From Roseiarcus sp963761435 (GTDB lineage Bacteria; Pseudomonadota; Alphaproteobacteria; Rhizobiales; Beijerinckiaceae), in NCBI GenBank assembly GCA_963761435.1, contig CAVXHJ010000019.1, positions 26,838-90,837 on the forward strand: DNA of 64,000 nucleotides. Reading direction: 5' to 3'. Positions 52,309 to 60,146 of the stretch are shown here, in pieces (the first letter of the stretch is position 1; each line of letters starts with the position of its first letter). The position numbers and the translations under genes were made by a program. The notes beneath the pieces are model-generated. The model was not told the origin of the DNA. It made no database searches and was given only the letters and a program-made list of their open reading frames with translations.

Positions 52309-52970
52309 GCCGCCTCCGAAGCTCTGCTGACAGCCAGCCAAAGCTTGACCAACCGATCCATTGCGGCCGCGAAACTCCTTGATTGCTGCGGCCACATCTC
52401 ATTCTCGATAAGATCGCCCAACTGCGTCGCGTAAAAAGACGCCTTGCCGCCGCTATACCGGCGGTTGACGTTGAGCTGCGCGGGGGTTAGCACGGTCCCC
52501 GACAGGTGGCTGAGGCCGCCCTTGAGCGCGATCGGCTCGCCGCTTTCGTTCGCCGCGAATCCGCGCTCGATCTTCTCAAGCGCATCGACTGGCAACCGGA
52601 CCACGTCGCTGATGCGCTCGCGGCTGTATCCGTATTTTTCCAGACGCACGATCGCCGCGCGCACGCTGTATTGATCGAGCGGCTCGCCGTGGCCGATGTT
52701 GCAGCGGACGGCGTCGGCGAAAAGGTCGGCCTCCGTCGAGTAGACCTTCTGCTCGACGCTGACCTTTTCGACTTCCTGCCGTTGATAGGCTTCATAGCGG
52801 TGTCGCCCGTCGACCAGCCGCATGGTCGACGCCTCGACGATCAGCGGCGGCAGCTTGACGCCGGTCTTCAGCGCAGCGACGAGCCGGCCGACGTTGAACT
52901 CCGAAACGCCGCTGCGCGGATAGATGCTGTCATCAAGAACGATTTTGCCGATCGCTATCGTCTGCGCCAT
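52305..52970 (-). CDS. ParB-like nuclease domain protein
   Basis: The protein has 221 residues. IVLDDSIYPRSGVSEFNVGR, LPPLIVEASTMRLVDGRHRY (GRHR motif), then KVYSTEADLFADAVRCNIGH-GEPL and VRAAIVRLEKYGYSRERISD are the ParB N-domain plus a following HTH. Such phage ParB-like proteins can bind DNA sites or act as CTP-dependent clamps; an obvious target would be the repeat array next to it. Confidence 0.75.
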   Translation of the reverse strand: MAQTIAIGKIVLDDSIYPRSGVSEFNVGRLVAALKTGVKLPPLIVEASTMRLVDGRHRYEAYQRQEVEKVSVEQKVYSTEADLFADAVRCNIGHGEPLDQYSVRAAIVRLEKYGYSRERISDVVRLPVDALEKIERGFAANESGEPIALKGGLSHLSGTVLTPAQLNVNRRYSGGKASFYATQLGDLIENEMWPQQSRSFAAAMDRLVKLWLAVSRASEAA

Positions 52971-53020
52971 GTTTCAGCTCCTCTTCTGGCCTTCGCGCTT
53001 GCTGCAAAAGTGATGAACTA

Positions 53021-53692
53021 TCCTCGCCTCGCCGCGCCTCGCCGCGCCGCGCCTTGCCGCGCCGCGCCTCGCCTCGCCGCGCCGCGCCTTGCCGCGCCGC
53101 AAATCGATAAAGTATCCCTGCCTCGCCTTGCCAAACCGGACCCAGCCTCGCCAAGCCCTGCCGCGCCATGCCTGGCCTTGCCGCGCCAAACCGCGCCGTG
53201 CCACGCCGCAAATCGATAAAGTATCCTCGCCTCGCCGTGCCCTGCCTCGCCGGGCCGCGCCATGCCAGAACCTCGCCGCGCCTCGCCTCGCCGTGCCTCG
53301 CCAGGCCGCAAATCGATAAATGAAACTCGCATCTAATATCCTCGCCTCGCCTCGCCGCGCCTCGCCGCGCCTTGCCTCGCCAAGCCCTGCCGCGCCACGC
53401 CCGGCCACGCCGCGCCCCAAATCGATAAAGTATCCCTGCCTCGCCGCGCCTTGCCGCGCCACGCCAAGCCTTGCCGCGCCACGCCAAGCCTCGCCTCGCC
53501 AGGCCACAAATCGATAAATGAAACTCGCATCTAATATCCTCGCCTCGCCTCGCCTCGCCTCGCCGCGCCTCGCCGCGCCATGCCTCAAGACAACCCAAAT
53601 TCATTCAACTATCCGCGCCCTGCCTCGCCTCGCCGCGCCAGGCCGCGCCGCGCCTTGCCAGGCCCTGCCGCGCCACGCCTCGCCAGGCCCGG
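53021..53692 (-). repeat. Long (GCCNN)n pentamer arrays with ATCGAT spacers
   Basis: About 670 bases consist of GCC every five bases with the other two positions varying (TC, GC, TT, AC, AT, AA, CT, GG). Seven blocks of 45-90 bases are separated by AT-rich spacers. Three spacers read CAAATCGATAAAGTATCC-like (near 53100, 53208, 53418) and two are longer, AAATCGATAAATGAAACTCG plus 10 bases (near 53309, 53507). One further spacer (53584-53612) is different. Because five is not a multiple of three, all three frames give similar Arg/Gly/Ala-rich reading, so long open frames here are not genes. The array lies between the ParB-like gene and the 53699 gene. Confidence 0.85.
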
Positions 53693-53698
53693 CCAAAA

Positions 53699-54361
53699 TC
53701 AATCCAAAAATTGGTAGCTGCGGACGCCGAACCGACCGAACCAGCCGTTGCACTTTGGCCGGTAATCGCCGATGCCGACGCGGCCGCCGGCGTCCTGCAA
53801 AATATCGACGACCAGCTTAGGCTCCGCGACGAGCGCGGGGTCATATTCGATCGTGAACGTGCACGACCATTCGTTGAATTTCGGCCGGGCGCGAATGATG
53901 CCTTGACGCACCACGATCGCGCGCCGCCGGTCGATCTCATAGCTCGTCAGCGGATTGCCGGCGTGATCCAATAGCGGGATCAATTCCTCGAGCACGGTAA
54001 TGTGCGACAGCCGCGATTTCATCGTGGCCTGTTTCTTCATCTTCCATTCGGAGGCCGCGTTCAGGATCGCGGCGCGCGGCGCTTCGCCCTTGATCGCCAA
54101 GGCGCCGTTTTCCATCCGGTAACAACCGGCTTCCGCTTCGTCAGCGGGTTCGGGGATCCGCGTCCCGCGCTTTGTCTTGGCGCCTTGTCCCATCGCTTCG
54201 GGATTGTGGGTCAGGAGCGGCGTCCGCCCGTCGATGATGACCCGAATGCGCCTCATCGGCATCGCCGCCTCGTTGGCGTAGGGGATCATCTCGCCAGACG
54301 GATGCAGCACTTCGCGTTCGAGCGTCTCGTAGGCCGTCGGTGTCTTGGTTCTCGTCGCCAT
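53699..54361 (-). CDS. Hypothetical protein of the recombination region
   Basis: The protein has 220 residues from ATG 54361. RRIRVIIDGRTPLLTHNPEA, then RIPEPADEAEAGCYRMENGA, FNEWSCTFTIEYDPALVAEP and GIGDYRPKCNGWFGRFGVRS. The strand pattern and glycine-rich end recall single-stranded nucleic-acid binding folds (ferredoxin-like), but no family is secure. It lies two genes from the YqaJ exonuclease and near ERF, so a DNA recombination role is a reasonable guess. Confidence 0.5.
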   Translation of the reverse strand: MATRTKTPTAYETLEREVLHPSGEMIPYANEAAMPMRRIRVIIDGRTPLLTHNPEAMGQGAKTKRGTRIPEPADEAEAGCYRMENGALAIKGEAPRAAILNAASEWKMKKQATMKSRLSHITVLEELIPLLDHAGNPLTSYEIDRRRAIVVRQGIIRARPKFNEWSCTFTIEYDPALVAEPKLVVDILQDAGGRVGIGDYRPKCNGWFGRFGVRSYQFLD

Positions 54362-54459
54362 TAGGTTCCTCCTTTTGCGTTTTCGATTATCCACGCGCGG
54401 GCGGTCAGTAGCCGCCTGGCCTGGCTGGGGGGCAAAAAGGCCAAGCGGGTCTCCGTCAT
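54361..54459 (-). CDS. 32-residue coupled small protein
   Basis: MTETRLAFLPPSQARRLLTA, then RAWIIENAKGGT. It is tied to both neighbours by TGATG and TAATG overlaps, and AGGAGG inside its end serves the next gene. It may act mainly as a translational coupler. Confidence 0.5.
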   Translation of the reverse strand: MTETRLAFLPPSQARRLLTARAWIIENAKGGT

Positions 54460-54686
54460 CAGTGATCGAGCCTCGCCAACAGCGCGCCGCTGAACTGTTT
54501 GGCGATCCGGTCGGCGAGCCCATCGATCGCGAGGCGCGTTTCGTCGTGCGCCGCGGCGATGCGCTCAGAGGCCTCCTCGATCGTCCGGCAAACCTCCATC
54601 AGCGCCTGGCAGAGGGTGACGTCGTGATCGTTCGCGCCTTCCATGATGTCGGCGCGGGCTTCGAGCCGTTCCGTTCGCGTGCGCAT
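54459..54686 (-). CDS. Small helical protein, paralogue of the 56313 gene
   Basis: The protein has 75 residues: MRTRTERLEARADIMEGAND, LCQALMEVCRTIEEASERIA, then AHDETRLAIDGLADRIAKQF. It shares MEGAND/MQGVND, EVCRT/ELCRT and ETRLAID with the 56313 product. Function unknown. Confidence 0.6.
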   Translation of the reverse strand: MRTRTERLEARADIMEGANDHDVTLCQALMEVCRTIEEASERIAAAHDETRLAIDGLADRIAKQFSGALLARLDH

Positions 54687-54718
54687 CTACCTGCCTCCCC
54701 GTCTAGAAAGGTTCCCTG

Positions 54719-54858
54719 CCTCGCCGCGCCCAGCCACGCCCCACCTGGCCATGCCGGGCCTAAATCGATCAAAATATCCCTGCCTCACCTCACCAAGCCA
54801 CGTCCGGCCTGACCATGCCTGGCCATGCCAACGCCGTGCCCGACCGCGCCCTGCCAGA
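54719..54858 (-). repeat. GCCNN pentamer array, degenerate copy
   Basis: Two blocks with GCC about every five bases (for example CTGCCTCGCCGCGCCCAGCC) around one spacer TAAATCGATCAAAATATCC near 54771. More diverged than 53021-53692. It lies between the 54459 and YqaJ genes. Confidence 0.7.
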
Positions 54859-54862
54859 ATCG

Positions 54863-55498
54863 TCACGCCGCCTCCACCGGATAGCGCTTTTCGAGCGCCT
54901 TCAGCTTGTCCTCAATCTCAGCCAGGAAGGCGCGCGCTTCGGCTTCCATGGTCGCGATCGCCGCCTCGTCGCGCTCGACCCGCTTGACGAAAAACTGCAG
55001 GCCGTCGGGGAACCGCGGATCATAGGAAACGAAGTCCCACCACTTGCGGCCCGAACAGGCCAAGTTCCAAAGGATCTGCGGCAGGTGGTCCTCGGGCACG
55101 GCGTCGGCGAGAAGCGTCTTCAAGTGCGTCGCGCTGGTCGGACACTTCACCTCGAGGCCGCCGTCGTCGCCAACGACCGCATCTGGGGATGCGTGCGCAT
55201 TTGGTATCGTCGGATGCCGGATGAGGCCAACCTCGACGACAGGCTCATTGGTTAGGAACGCGTAGGTGGCGCGCGCCTCGGCCTCATGCTCAACGCCCCA
55301 GTACAGCGCGTTGACCCGCTTCGCCGGCTCGTGCGTAAGCCGCTCCGCGGCGATCTCGTACATGAGATCCTCGGCGATCTTCGCGCGTTCGCCCTTCTTG
55401 AGACGGGAGAAGGCGTCGCGGACTTTTCCGGCGCCGAGTGAGCCGGCCCGGGCGAGCAGCCAAGCTTCGGAGCGTTGGATGAGCTCGGCGTCAGTCAT
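54863..55498 (-). CDS. YqaJ-family viral recombinase exonuclease
   Basis: The protein has 211 residues from ATG 55498. QRSEAWLLARAGSLGAGKVR, ALYWGVEHEAEARATYAFLT, ASPDAVVGDDGGLEVKCPTS (catalytic D and E-x-K), then LPQILWNLACSGRKWWDFVS. Lambda Exo-like 5'-3' exonuclease that works with the ERF annealing protein encoded just upstream. Confidence 0.9.
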   Translation of the reverse strand: MTDAELIQRSEAWLLARAGSLGAGKVRDAFSRLKKGERAKIAEDLMYEIAAERLTHEPAKRVNALYWGVEHEAEARATYAFLTNEPVVEVGLIRHPTIPNAHASPDAVVGDDGGLEVKCPTSATHLKTLLADAVPEDHLPQILWNLACSGRKWWDFVSYDPRFPDGLQFFVKRVERDEAAIATMEAEARAFLAEIEDKLKALEKRYPVEAA

Positions 55499-55701
55499 GG
55501 CGTCGCCGCCTTCTTCGCCGCGATCTGCTTCTTGTCCTTGAGCCTCGATACGCCCCATTTCCACTGCTTTACGCTCATGTCCGAAAAGCCAGTGCATCCG
55601 CACTTGTCAAAAAACATCTTGAGGTCGGTCTGTGTCTCTTCCAAGAGCTGCTGGACAAGGGCGAGCTGGTTGGCGTCGATCAGCGCTGGAGTCGCCGTCA
55701 T
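55495..55701 (-). CDS. Small hypothetical protein overlapping ERF
   Basis: ATG 55701 gives MTATPALIDANQLALVQQLL, then EETQTDLKMFFDKCGCTGFS and SVKQWKWGVSRLKDKKQIAA. 68 residues; a similar small protein often follows ERF genes. It overlaps the C-terminal part of the ERF frame by 95 bases and the YqaJ start by ATGA. Confidence 0.6.
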   Translation of the reverse strand: MTATPALIDANQLALVQQLLEETQTDLKMFFDKCGCTGFSDMSVKQWKWGVSRLKDKKQIAAKKAATP

Positions 55702-56316
55702 CTTTCTTTCGCCCGTCATCGTCATTGGAAGCGGCCAATCCGAGCGCGAGCTTGAGCGTGTAGCGTTGAAGGTAGGTCGCAGCCGATCCGACCGCCTGCA
55801 TATCGTTCTTGTTGCCTGAGGTGTCGTTGACGCCTTCAAGCGTCGTCTCTTCGGCATATCCATCGCGATGGGATACTCGGCAGGTGACCTTGAGCTTGGT
55901 GCCCTGCTGCTCAGAGCGGAAACGGTATGAGAGACCATGACGGGCTAGCGCCGGATCGACGGCGGACGCGACCGCGGCAAAGTCCTCATAACGATAGTTG
56001 GTGCGCCCTTTCTGCGAGGTGAAATCGACGGCGCGGTTCTTGACGATCGGGCTGAGCTCGCCCTTAGCGAGGGCGATAGCGCTGTCGAAGGCCTGCTTGG
56101 CGATGCGGTCCTCAACCCGCTCGCGCATCGCCATCAAGCGCTCGAACTTTTCGATATCGACGGAAACGTCGCGCGCGGCGCGCTCGATCATCGCCAAGAA
56201 TCGGATCGGGCGCCCGGAAGCCTTGGCTGGGGGGCTGTGTGCGGCTTCCGGGGCTAGCGTGACCGGCGCCGAGGGGAGACGCCGGCCGGCGCGTCAGTGA
56301 TTGCTGGATTCGTCAT
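55607..56316 (-). CDS. ERF-family single-strand annealing protein (one frameshift)
   Basis: ATG 56316 overlaps the upstream stop (ATGA). A shift near 56275 joins MTNPAITDAPAGVSP to APVTLAPEAAHSPPAKASGR and IRFLAMIERAARDVSVDIEK. The core AFDSAIALAKGELSPIVKNR, GRTNYRYEDFAAVASAVDPA, ALARHGLSYRFRSEQQGTKL and SAATYLQRYTLKLALGLAAS is diagnostic for ERF. Its last 30 residues overlap the next gene and may be read differently. Confidence 0.85.
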
Positions 56317-56528
56317 TGTGAAAGGGCCGCCGTCTTCACTCTGCTGACATCGTGGCTCATGCGGTCGATCGCCAGGCGCGTCTCGGCCTGCGCGGCGGCC
56401 ATGTTCTGGCCCAGTTCATCAAGGGTGCGGCATAGTTCGAGGATCGCTTCGACGACCGTGGTGTCGGCGTCATTGACGCCCTGCATGATTTCGCGCCGAA
56501 TCGCGGCTCGCTCGCTCGCATTTCGCAT
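56313..56528 (-). CDS. Small helical protein, paralogue of the 54459 gene
   Basis: The protein has 71 residues: MRNASERAAIRREIMQGVND, VEAILELCRTLDELGQNMAA, then AQAETRLAIDRMSHDVSRVK. It is first in the leftward recombination operon, just before ERF. Confidence 0.6.
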   Translation of the reverse strand: MRNASERAAIRREIMQGVNDADTTVVEAILELCRTLDELGQNMAAAQAETRLAIDRMSHDVSRVKTAALSQ

Positions 56529-57051
56529 GATGCCTCCGACGCCTCGCTGGCGACCGAGAAGCGATGCTAGGTTACGCCACTTGAACTCGTCAAGCGAAAG
56601 TTCAAAAGATGTGGACGACGACGGTTCTGCAGAAAACACTTGCGCGGGTAGCAAAAAGATGACGGGCGAGCGCCAACATTCATATCGCTTTGGGACCAAA
56701 AGTCAGCGCGCGCATGGTGCTTTAGGTCAGAATGCGCTCAGGAAATTGCGATCACTACCCATTCCCTTACCTTAGGCAGCTGCCCCTAGGCAGCAGTACC
56801 TAGACTGTCCACAAGATTCTCGACCCGACAGATATGTTGAATTGACATTTGCGTTCTCCCTAATTCGTCGGTCAGACCCCGATTTCCCGGTTTGTTGCAA
56901 CTCGGGTGCGGTTGCGAGACCTCCTCCGATTGGCATTGACGATCGCTCAAAAGGCGCGTTCTTTCGTCACACAGCCGTCATCCTTTAGGGACGGGAAACG
57001 CCGGCCAAAAGAGGTAGGGGGATAGAAAAACCAGGGAGGCGGTGCCATCTT
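56529..57051. other. Gene-free control region between early operons
   Basis: No credible gene in about 520 bases, AT-richer than its surroundings. It contains short palindromes (GAACTCGTCAAGCGAAAGTTC-like at about 56585; a TAGGCAGC pair near 56774-56795, CTTAGGCAGCTGCCCCTAGG). It has several TTGACA-like hexamers (TTGACA 56835, TTGACG 56936). It sits between the leftward recombination operon and a rightward gene, so it should hold promoters and possibly the replication origin. Confidence 0.5.
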
Positions 57052-57433
57052 ATGGGACAGTCACAGCCAATCCATGGATCTGTAGCCGAGGCTATCGCTG
57101 AGCGCGATCAGGCCCATCGCCGAGCGCGACGAGGCCGTCTCTGAATATCAACGGCTCCGGCGCGCATCCGCCGCTAAGGCCTTAGGGCGTATCGATGCCA
57201 TGCGTTCCATGAAAGACATTATGTGCCAAGGAGTTAGGCTAATGCTGGAATCCGAGCCTGGCAATGAAGACAATCGCCGTGAGCACGAAGGCGACCGTTC
57301 GGAGCTCGAGGAGATTGATCCCTTCTATGAGCGGCATGTCGCCGCTGAGATCGTCGCGCAGCTGCCCCACAAGCGCGACATCGCCGTAAGGATTCTGGAG
57401 CTCGCGCTCAAAATATTGGACTTGCCTGATTAG
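57052..57433 (+). CDS. Hypothetical acidic protein (one frameshift)
   Basis: GGGAGG precedes ATG 57052 (MGQSQPIHGSVAEAIAERDQ). A shift at CCC near 57110 continues AIAERDEAVSEYQRLRRASA, MRSMKDIMCQGVRLMLESEP and PFYERHVAAEIVAQLPHKRD to 57433. About 127 residues. No family; convergent with the repressor gene, 4 bases overlapping. Confidence 0.55.
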
Positions 57434-57726
57434 TTTTTTTCGTCAGGCTCTAAGGTCAGCGCCCGCGCCATACTGACGGTCAGACCGTCGGTGTCGCCGT
57501 CATAGATCCAATCGAGCGTCAGGCCAGGGATCTGCGCCTTGAGCTGCCTGGCGGCGGCGAGCGACGGCGGAAAGCCGGTTTCGTAATTGCTCCATTGAGA
57601 TTTTGAAAAATGGTAGCGGCGGCAAAATTCAATTTGGCTCGGCCCATACAGGATTCGAAGGCGGCGCAATCGTTTAGCGGTGCCTGAACCAGGCCCGCGC
57701 GGTGAGCTCGATGAGGGTTCAATCAT
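57430..57726 (-). CDS. XRE-family repressor (CI-like)
   Basis: The protein has 98 residues. RLRRLRILYGPSQIEFCRRY, then HFSKSQWSNYETGFPPSLAA, is the HTH; the tail TLDWIYDGDTDGLTVSMARA is usual for small alphaproteobacterial phage repressors. It is transcribed away from the Cro-like gene across a 116-base operator region. Best candidate for the lysogeny repressor. Confidence 0.75.
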   Translation of the reverse strand: MIEPSSSSPRGPGSGTAKRLRRLRILYGPSQIEFCRRYHFSKSQWSNYETGFPPSLAAARQLKAQIPGLTLDWIYDGDTDGLTVSMARALTLEPDEKN

Positions 57727-57745
57727 GCCGCATCTTTATCCCAAG

Positions 57746-57762
57746 TTCATGATTCGTGAACC
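57746..57762. promoter_or_regulatory. Operator palindrome near the repressor start
   Basis: GTTCATGATTCGTGAAC is a 17-base palindrome with one mismatch, 20 bases upstream of the 57726 repressor start. A related half-site (TGCTTGAAC) occurs just inside the Cro-like gene. Confidence 0.6.
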
Positions 57763-57790
57763 CCGGTAAAATATTTATCCGACCTGCGCA

Positions 57791-57836
57791 AGTCAATTCA
57801 TGCAGGCATTGACTTTTTGCAGTGCTTGAATACGCT
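57791..57836 (+). promoter_or_regulatory. Cro-side promoter with overlapping inverted repeat
   Basis: AGTCAAT (57791-57797) and ATTGACT (57808-57814) form an inverted repeat covering the -35 (TTGACT, 57809-57814). A 16-base spacer leads to TACGCT (57831-57836). Transcription would start close to ATG 57843, so the message may be nearly leaderless. Confidence 0.5.
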
Positions 57837-57842
57837 AAGTCC

Positions 57843-58106
57843 ATGATGCTTGAACCGCCGCTAATCACCACCAGCGCCGTCATCGACGCCCTCGGCGGCA
57901 CCCAAGCGGCGGCACGGCTGACCGGCCGGCTGAAATCGGCAGTATCCAACTGGCGTCAGACTGAGCGATTTCCGCCCAATACCTATCTCGCGATGACCGC
58001 CGCGCTCGCCGCCAAGGGGCTATTCGCCCCGGCATGGCTGTGGGGCCAAGAACCGGAGCCGCGGCCCGTCGCCAACAAAAGCCGACACTCGCCTGAGGCG
58101 GCGTGA
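57843..58106 (+). CDS. Cro-like HTH regulator
   Basis: Starts at ATG 57843 or 57846 (MLEPPLITTSAVIDALGGTQ). AAARLTGRLKSAVSNWRQTE, then RFPPNTYLAMTAALAAKGLF and APAWLWG, are typical of Cro/YdaS-type proteins. It heads the rightward early operon and probably opposes the 57430 repressor. Confidence 0.7.
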   Translation: MMLEPPLITTSAVIDALGGTQAAARLTGRLKSAVSNWRQTERFPPNTYLAMTAALAAKGLFAPAWLWGQEPEPRPVANKSRHSPEAA

Positions 58107-58107
58107 A

Positions 58108-58560
58108 ATGCCGCGGGCAGCGGCAGCGCGTGATCTATTTCAGCGTCCATTGCGCCGCCAGGAACTCGACCGCAATGCCGAGGCCAAGCGGCAAGCAGCG
58201 ATCGTCGAATATGTCCGCTGGGTCGCGCCGCAAGTCGTGATTTTCGCAGTCCCGAATGGTGGGCTGCGGGCAAAGGCTGAAGCGGCGCGACTCAAATGGA
58301 CGGGCGTGCTGGCCGGCGTTCTCAACCTGGTGCTGGTGCTGCCCGATGGCCGGGTAGCTTTTTGGGAATGTAAGACCCCGCCCGGCCGGATATCGCCTGC
58401 TCAATTTGCATTCATCGATCGCCTTGAGGCGCTGGGCCACTCATGGGCGGTCGTGCGGTCGATCGACGACGCGCGCCGCGAGCTCGCCGGCCTCGGGATC
58501 AAGACGCGCGAGGTCGAAGCCATCCGGGAACTGGTCGATAACATGAGGGCGAGCGCATGA
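58108..58560 (+). CDS. VRR-NUC domain nuclease
   Basis: The protein has 150 residues. AAIVEYVRWVAPQVVIFAVP, NGGLRAKAEAARLKWTGVLA, GVLNLVLVLPDGRVAFWECK, then SPAQFAFIDRLEALGHSWAV. This is the VRR-NUC (PD-(D/E)xK) order with ECK as E-x-K. The usual GV-x-D before the second strand is GVLN here, an Asn where the metal-binding Asp is expected. Possible roles are Holliday junction processing or a homing-type nuclease. Confidence 0.8.
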   Translation: MPRAAAARDLFQRPLRRQELDRNAEAKRQAAIVEYVRWVAPQVVIFAVPNGGLRAKAEAARLKWTGVLAGVLNLVLVLPDGRVAFWECKTPPGRISPAQFAFIDRLEALGHSWAVVRSIDDARRELAGLGIKTREVEAIRELVDNMRASA

Positions 58561-59469
58561 ACGAAGTGAGACCGATTACCGAAGTAGATGCTGCGCGAGC
58601 GGTCATCCGCGCGCATCCGGAACGCATGCGACAAGAGCAAGCCACGGCCGACACGATGATCGCCGCGGCGGCTCAGTTGGGCCGCTGGGACGAACTTGAG
58701 CGTGCGGTCGACATCAAGATCGCCCAACAGCAAGAATTCGTGGCGGTTTGGGATGAGCAAGTTCGTTCGCGGGGCAATCAAAAGTTTCCGCCCGAGAAAC
58801 TTTTACCAGTATCAGAAATGGAGCGCCGAACTGGCGTCAATAAGGTTCAGGCATCCCGTTGGCGCATTCAGACTGCCCCAGAGCGCATTGATGAATATCG
58901 CCAGCGCATTATCGACGCCGCAACGCTGGCCGCGGATCTGAAGGCCAAGGCTAACCATCGCGCCGGGGGAACCGGCGTCAATGAGTGGTATACGCCGCAA
59001 GACTATATCGAGGCGGCGCGGTTCGTTCTCGGCGAGATCGATCTGGATCCAGCGACGCACGCGGTCGCTCAGGATTGGATTCAAGCAAAGGAATTTTTCA
59101 CCGAACAGGACGATGGGCTTACCAAAGAATGGCATGGCCGAGTGTGGCTGAACCCGCCCTATTCGCGTGAGAAGATCAAGCCCTTCATCAACAAGACGGT
59201 CGCAGAAATCGAGGCTGCGCGCGTCAACCGCAGCGATCATTCTTACCCACTCTTACACTGACACCGAATGGTTTCATAAGATCGCGCCGCTGACGCAAGC
59301 GATGTGTTTCACCCATGGGCGCATCGCCTTCACGGATCCCGATGGTGAGCCGTGCGCGCCGACGCAAGGGCAGGTGTTCTTCTACTACGGGCCTGACGTC
59401 GAGGCGTTTAATACTGTTTTCAGCCCCTTTGGGTTCGTCGCGGAACTGCGTCGCGGCGATGAACAATGA
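58557..59469 (+). CDS. Second DNA N6-adenine methyltransferase (one frameshift)
   Basis: ATG 58557 overlaps the nuclease stop. An N-terminal helical region (residues 1-135, with EMERRTGVNKVQASRWRIQT, HTH-like) precedes VNEWYTPQDYIEAARFVLGE, DLDPATHAVAQDWIQAKEFF and WHGRVWLNPPYSREKIKPFI (NPPY). A frame change near 59225 continues AIILTHSYTDTEWFHKIAPL, MCFTHGRIAFTDPDGE and the stop at 59469. Same family as the 49112 enzyme but a different N-terminal part. Confidence 0.85.
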
Positions 59470-59970
59470 CAACCGTCCCGCTGCGCGAGACCAAGTTCTT
59501 CAAGCGCGGGCGCAACGGCGAGCGCTTCGTGGCCGATCGCCTGCGCGAGCGCGGCTGGCTGCGTGATCCCAAGCTACGACTATTCCGGCGATGACGACCA
59601 TCCCCCGCGCATGGAAGGCCAGGCCGCAGCATACATCCTGCCGGACCTCGATATATGTCGCAAAGGCGATCGGAGATGGGCGGAAGTCAAAACGAAAGCC
59701 GCGCCGTCCCTAGGCCGCATTTCCGGTGAACTCGAGCACGGCATTCCGCTGCGTCACTTCGAGCACTATCAGGCGGTGCAGCGCGAAAGCGGCGATCCTG
59801 TTTGGCTGTTTATTTACGAAGAGCGGTCGCGCCGGCTGCTCTTCGCGAGGCTCGACGAGCTCGGCGCGGGCCGGATTTCGCGATCCTCGTCCATGTCGCG
59901 CGGCGGGATGGTTTATTGGCTTTGCCGCCAATTTCGCGAATTGAGCTTCGGGCAAGCTGGCGTCGCATGA
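59466..59970 (+). CDS. Resolvase-like nuclease (one frameshift)
   Basis: ATG 59466 gives KFFKRGRNGERFVADRLRER. A shift near 59563 joins VIPSYDYSGDDDHPPRMEGQ, YILPDLDICRKGDRRWAEVK (D and E-x-K of a PD-(D/E)xK site), then IPLRHFEHYQAVQRESGDPV and WLFIYEERSRRLLFARLDEL. It resembles Holliday-junction-resolvase-type nucleases. It is the second of three nucleases in this operon. Confidence 0.6.
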
Positions 59971-60095
59971 CCGATGCGCCCTCCATCACCCAGCAAGCCG
60001 ATGCGGTCGAGTGGGCGAAGGCTCACGCCCGGGAAACCGGCAAGCGCGCCAAGATGCGCAACGGCGAAATCGACGAAATCGCGCCGTCGGCTTGA
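59967..60095 (+). CDS. 42-residue hypothetical protein
   Basis: ATG 59967 overlaps the previous stop. MTDAPSITQQADAVEWAKAH, then ARETGKRAKMRNGEIDEIAP. It looks like a short helical protein of a phage-only type. No known function. Confidence 0.5.
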   Translation: MTDAPSITQQADAVEWAKAHARETGKRAKMRNGEIDEIAPSA

Positions 60096-60146
60096 GGCCG
60101 CGGCGGAAACGCTTCGGACCTTCGACTTCGGAAGGGAGATCGCGCG

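Noticed and set aside
52933..53604. Long minus-strand open frames rich in ARRGEARRGEA
   Set aside because: They arise from the 5-base periodic array, which keeps all three frames open with the same composition; no start context or homologous domain.
53021..53692. CRISPR-like array
   Set aside because: Recurring spacers (ATCGATAAA) and blocks are not equal-length repeats with unique spacers; there are no cas genes, and the blocks have a strict 5-base period.
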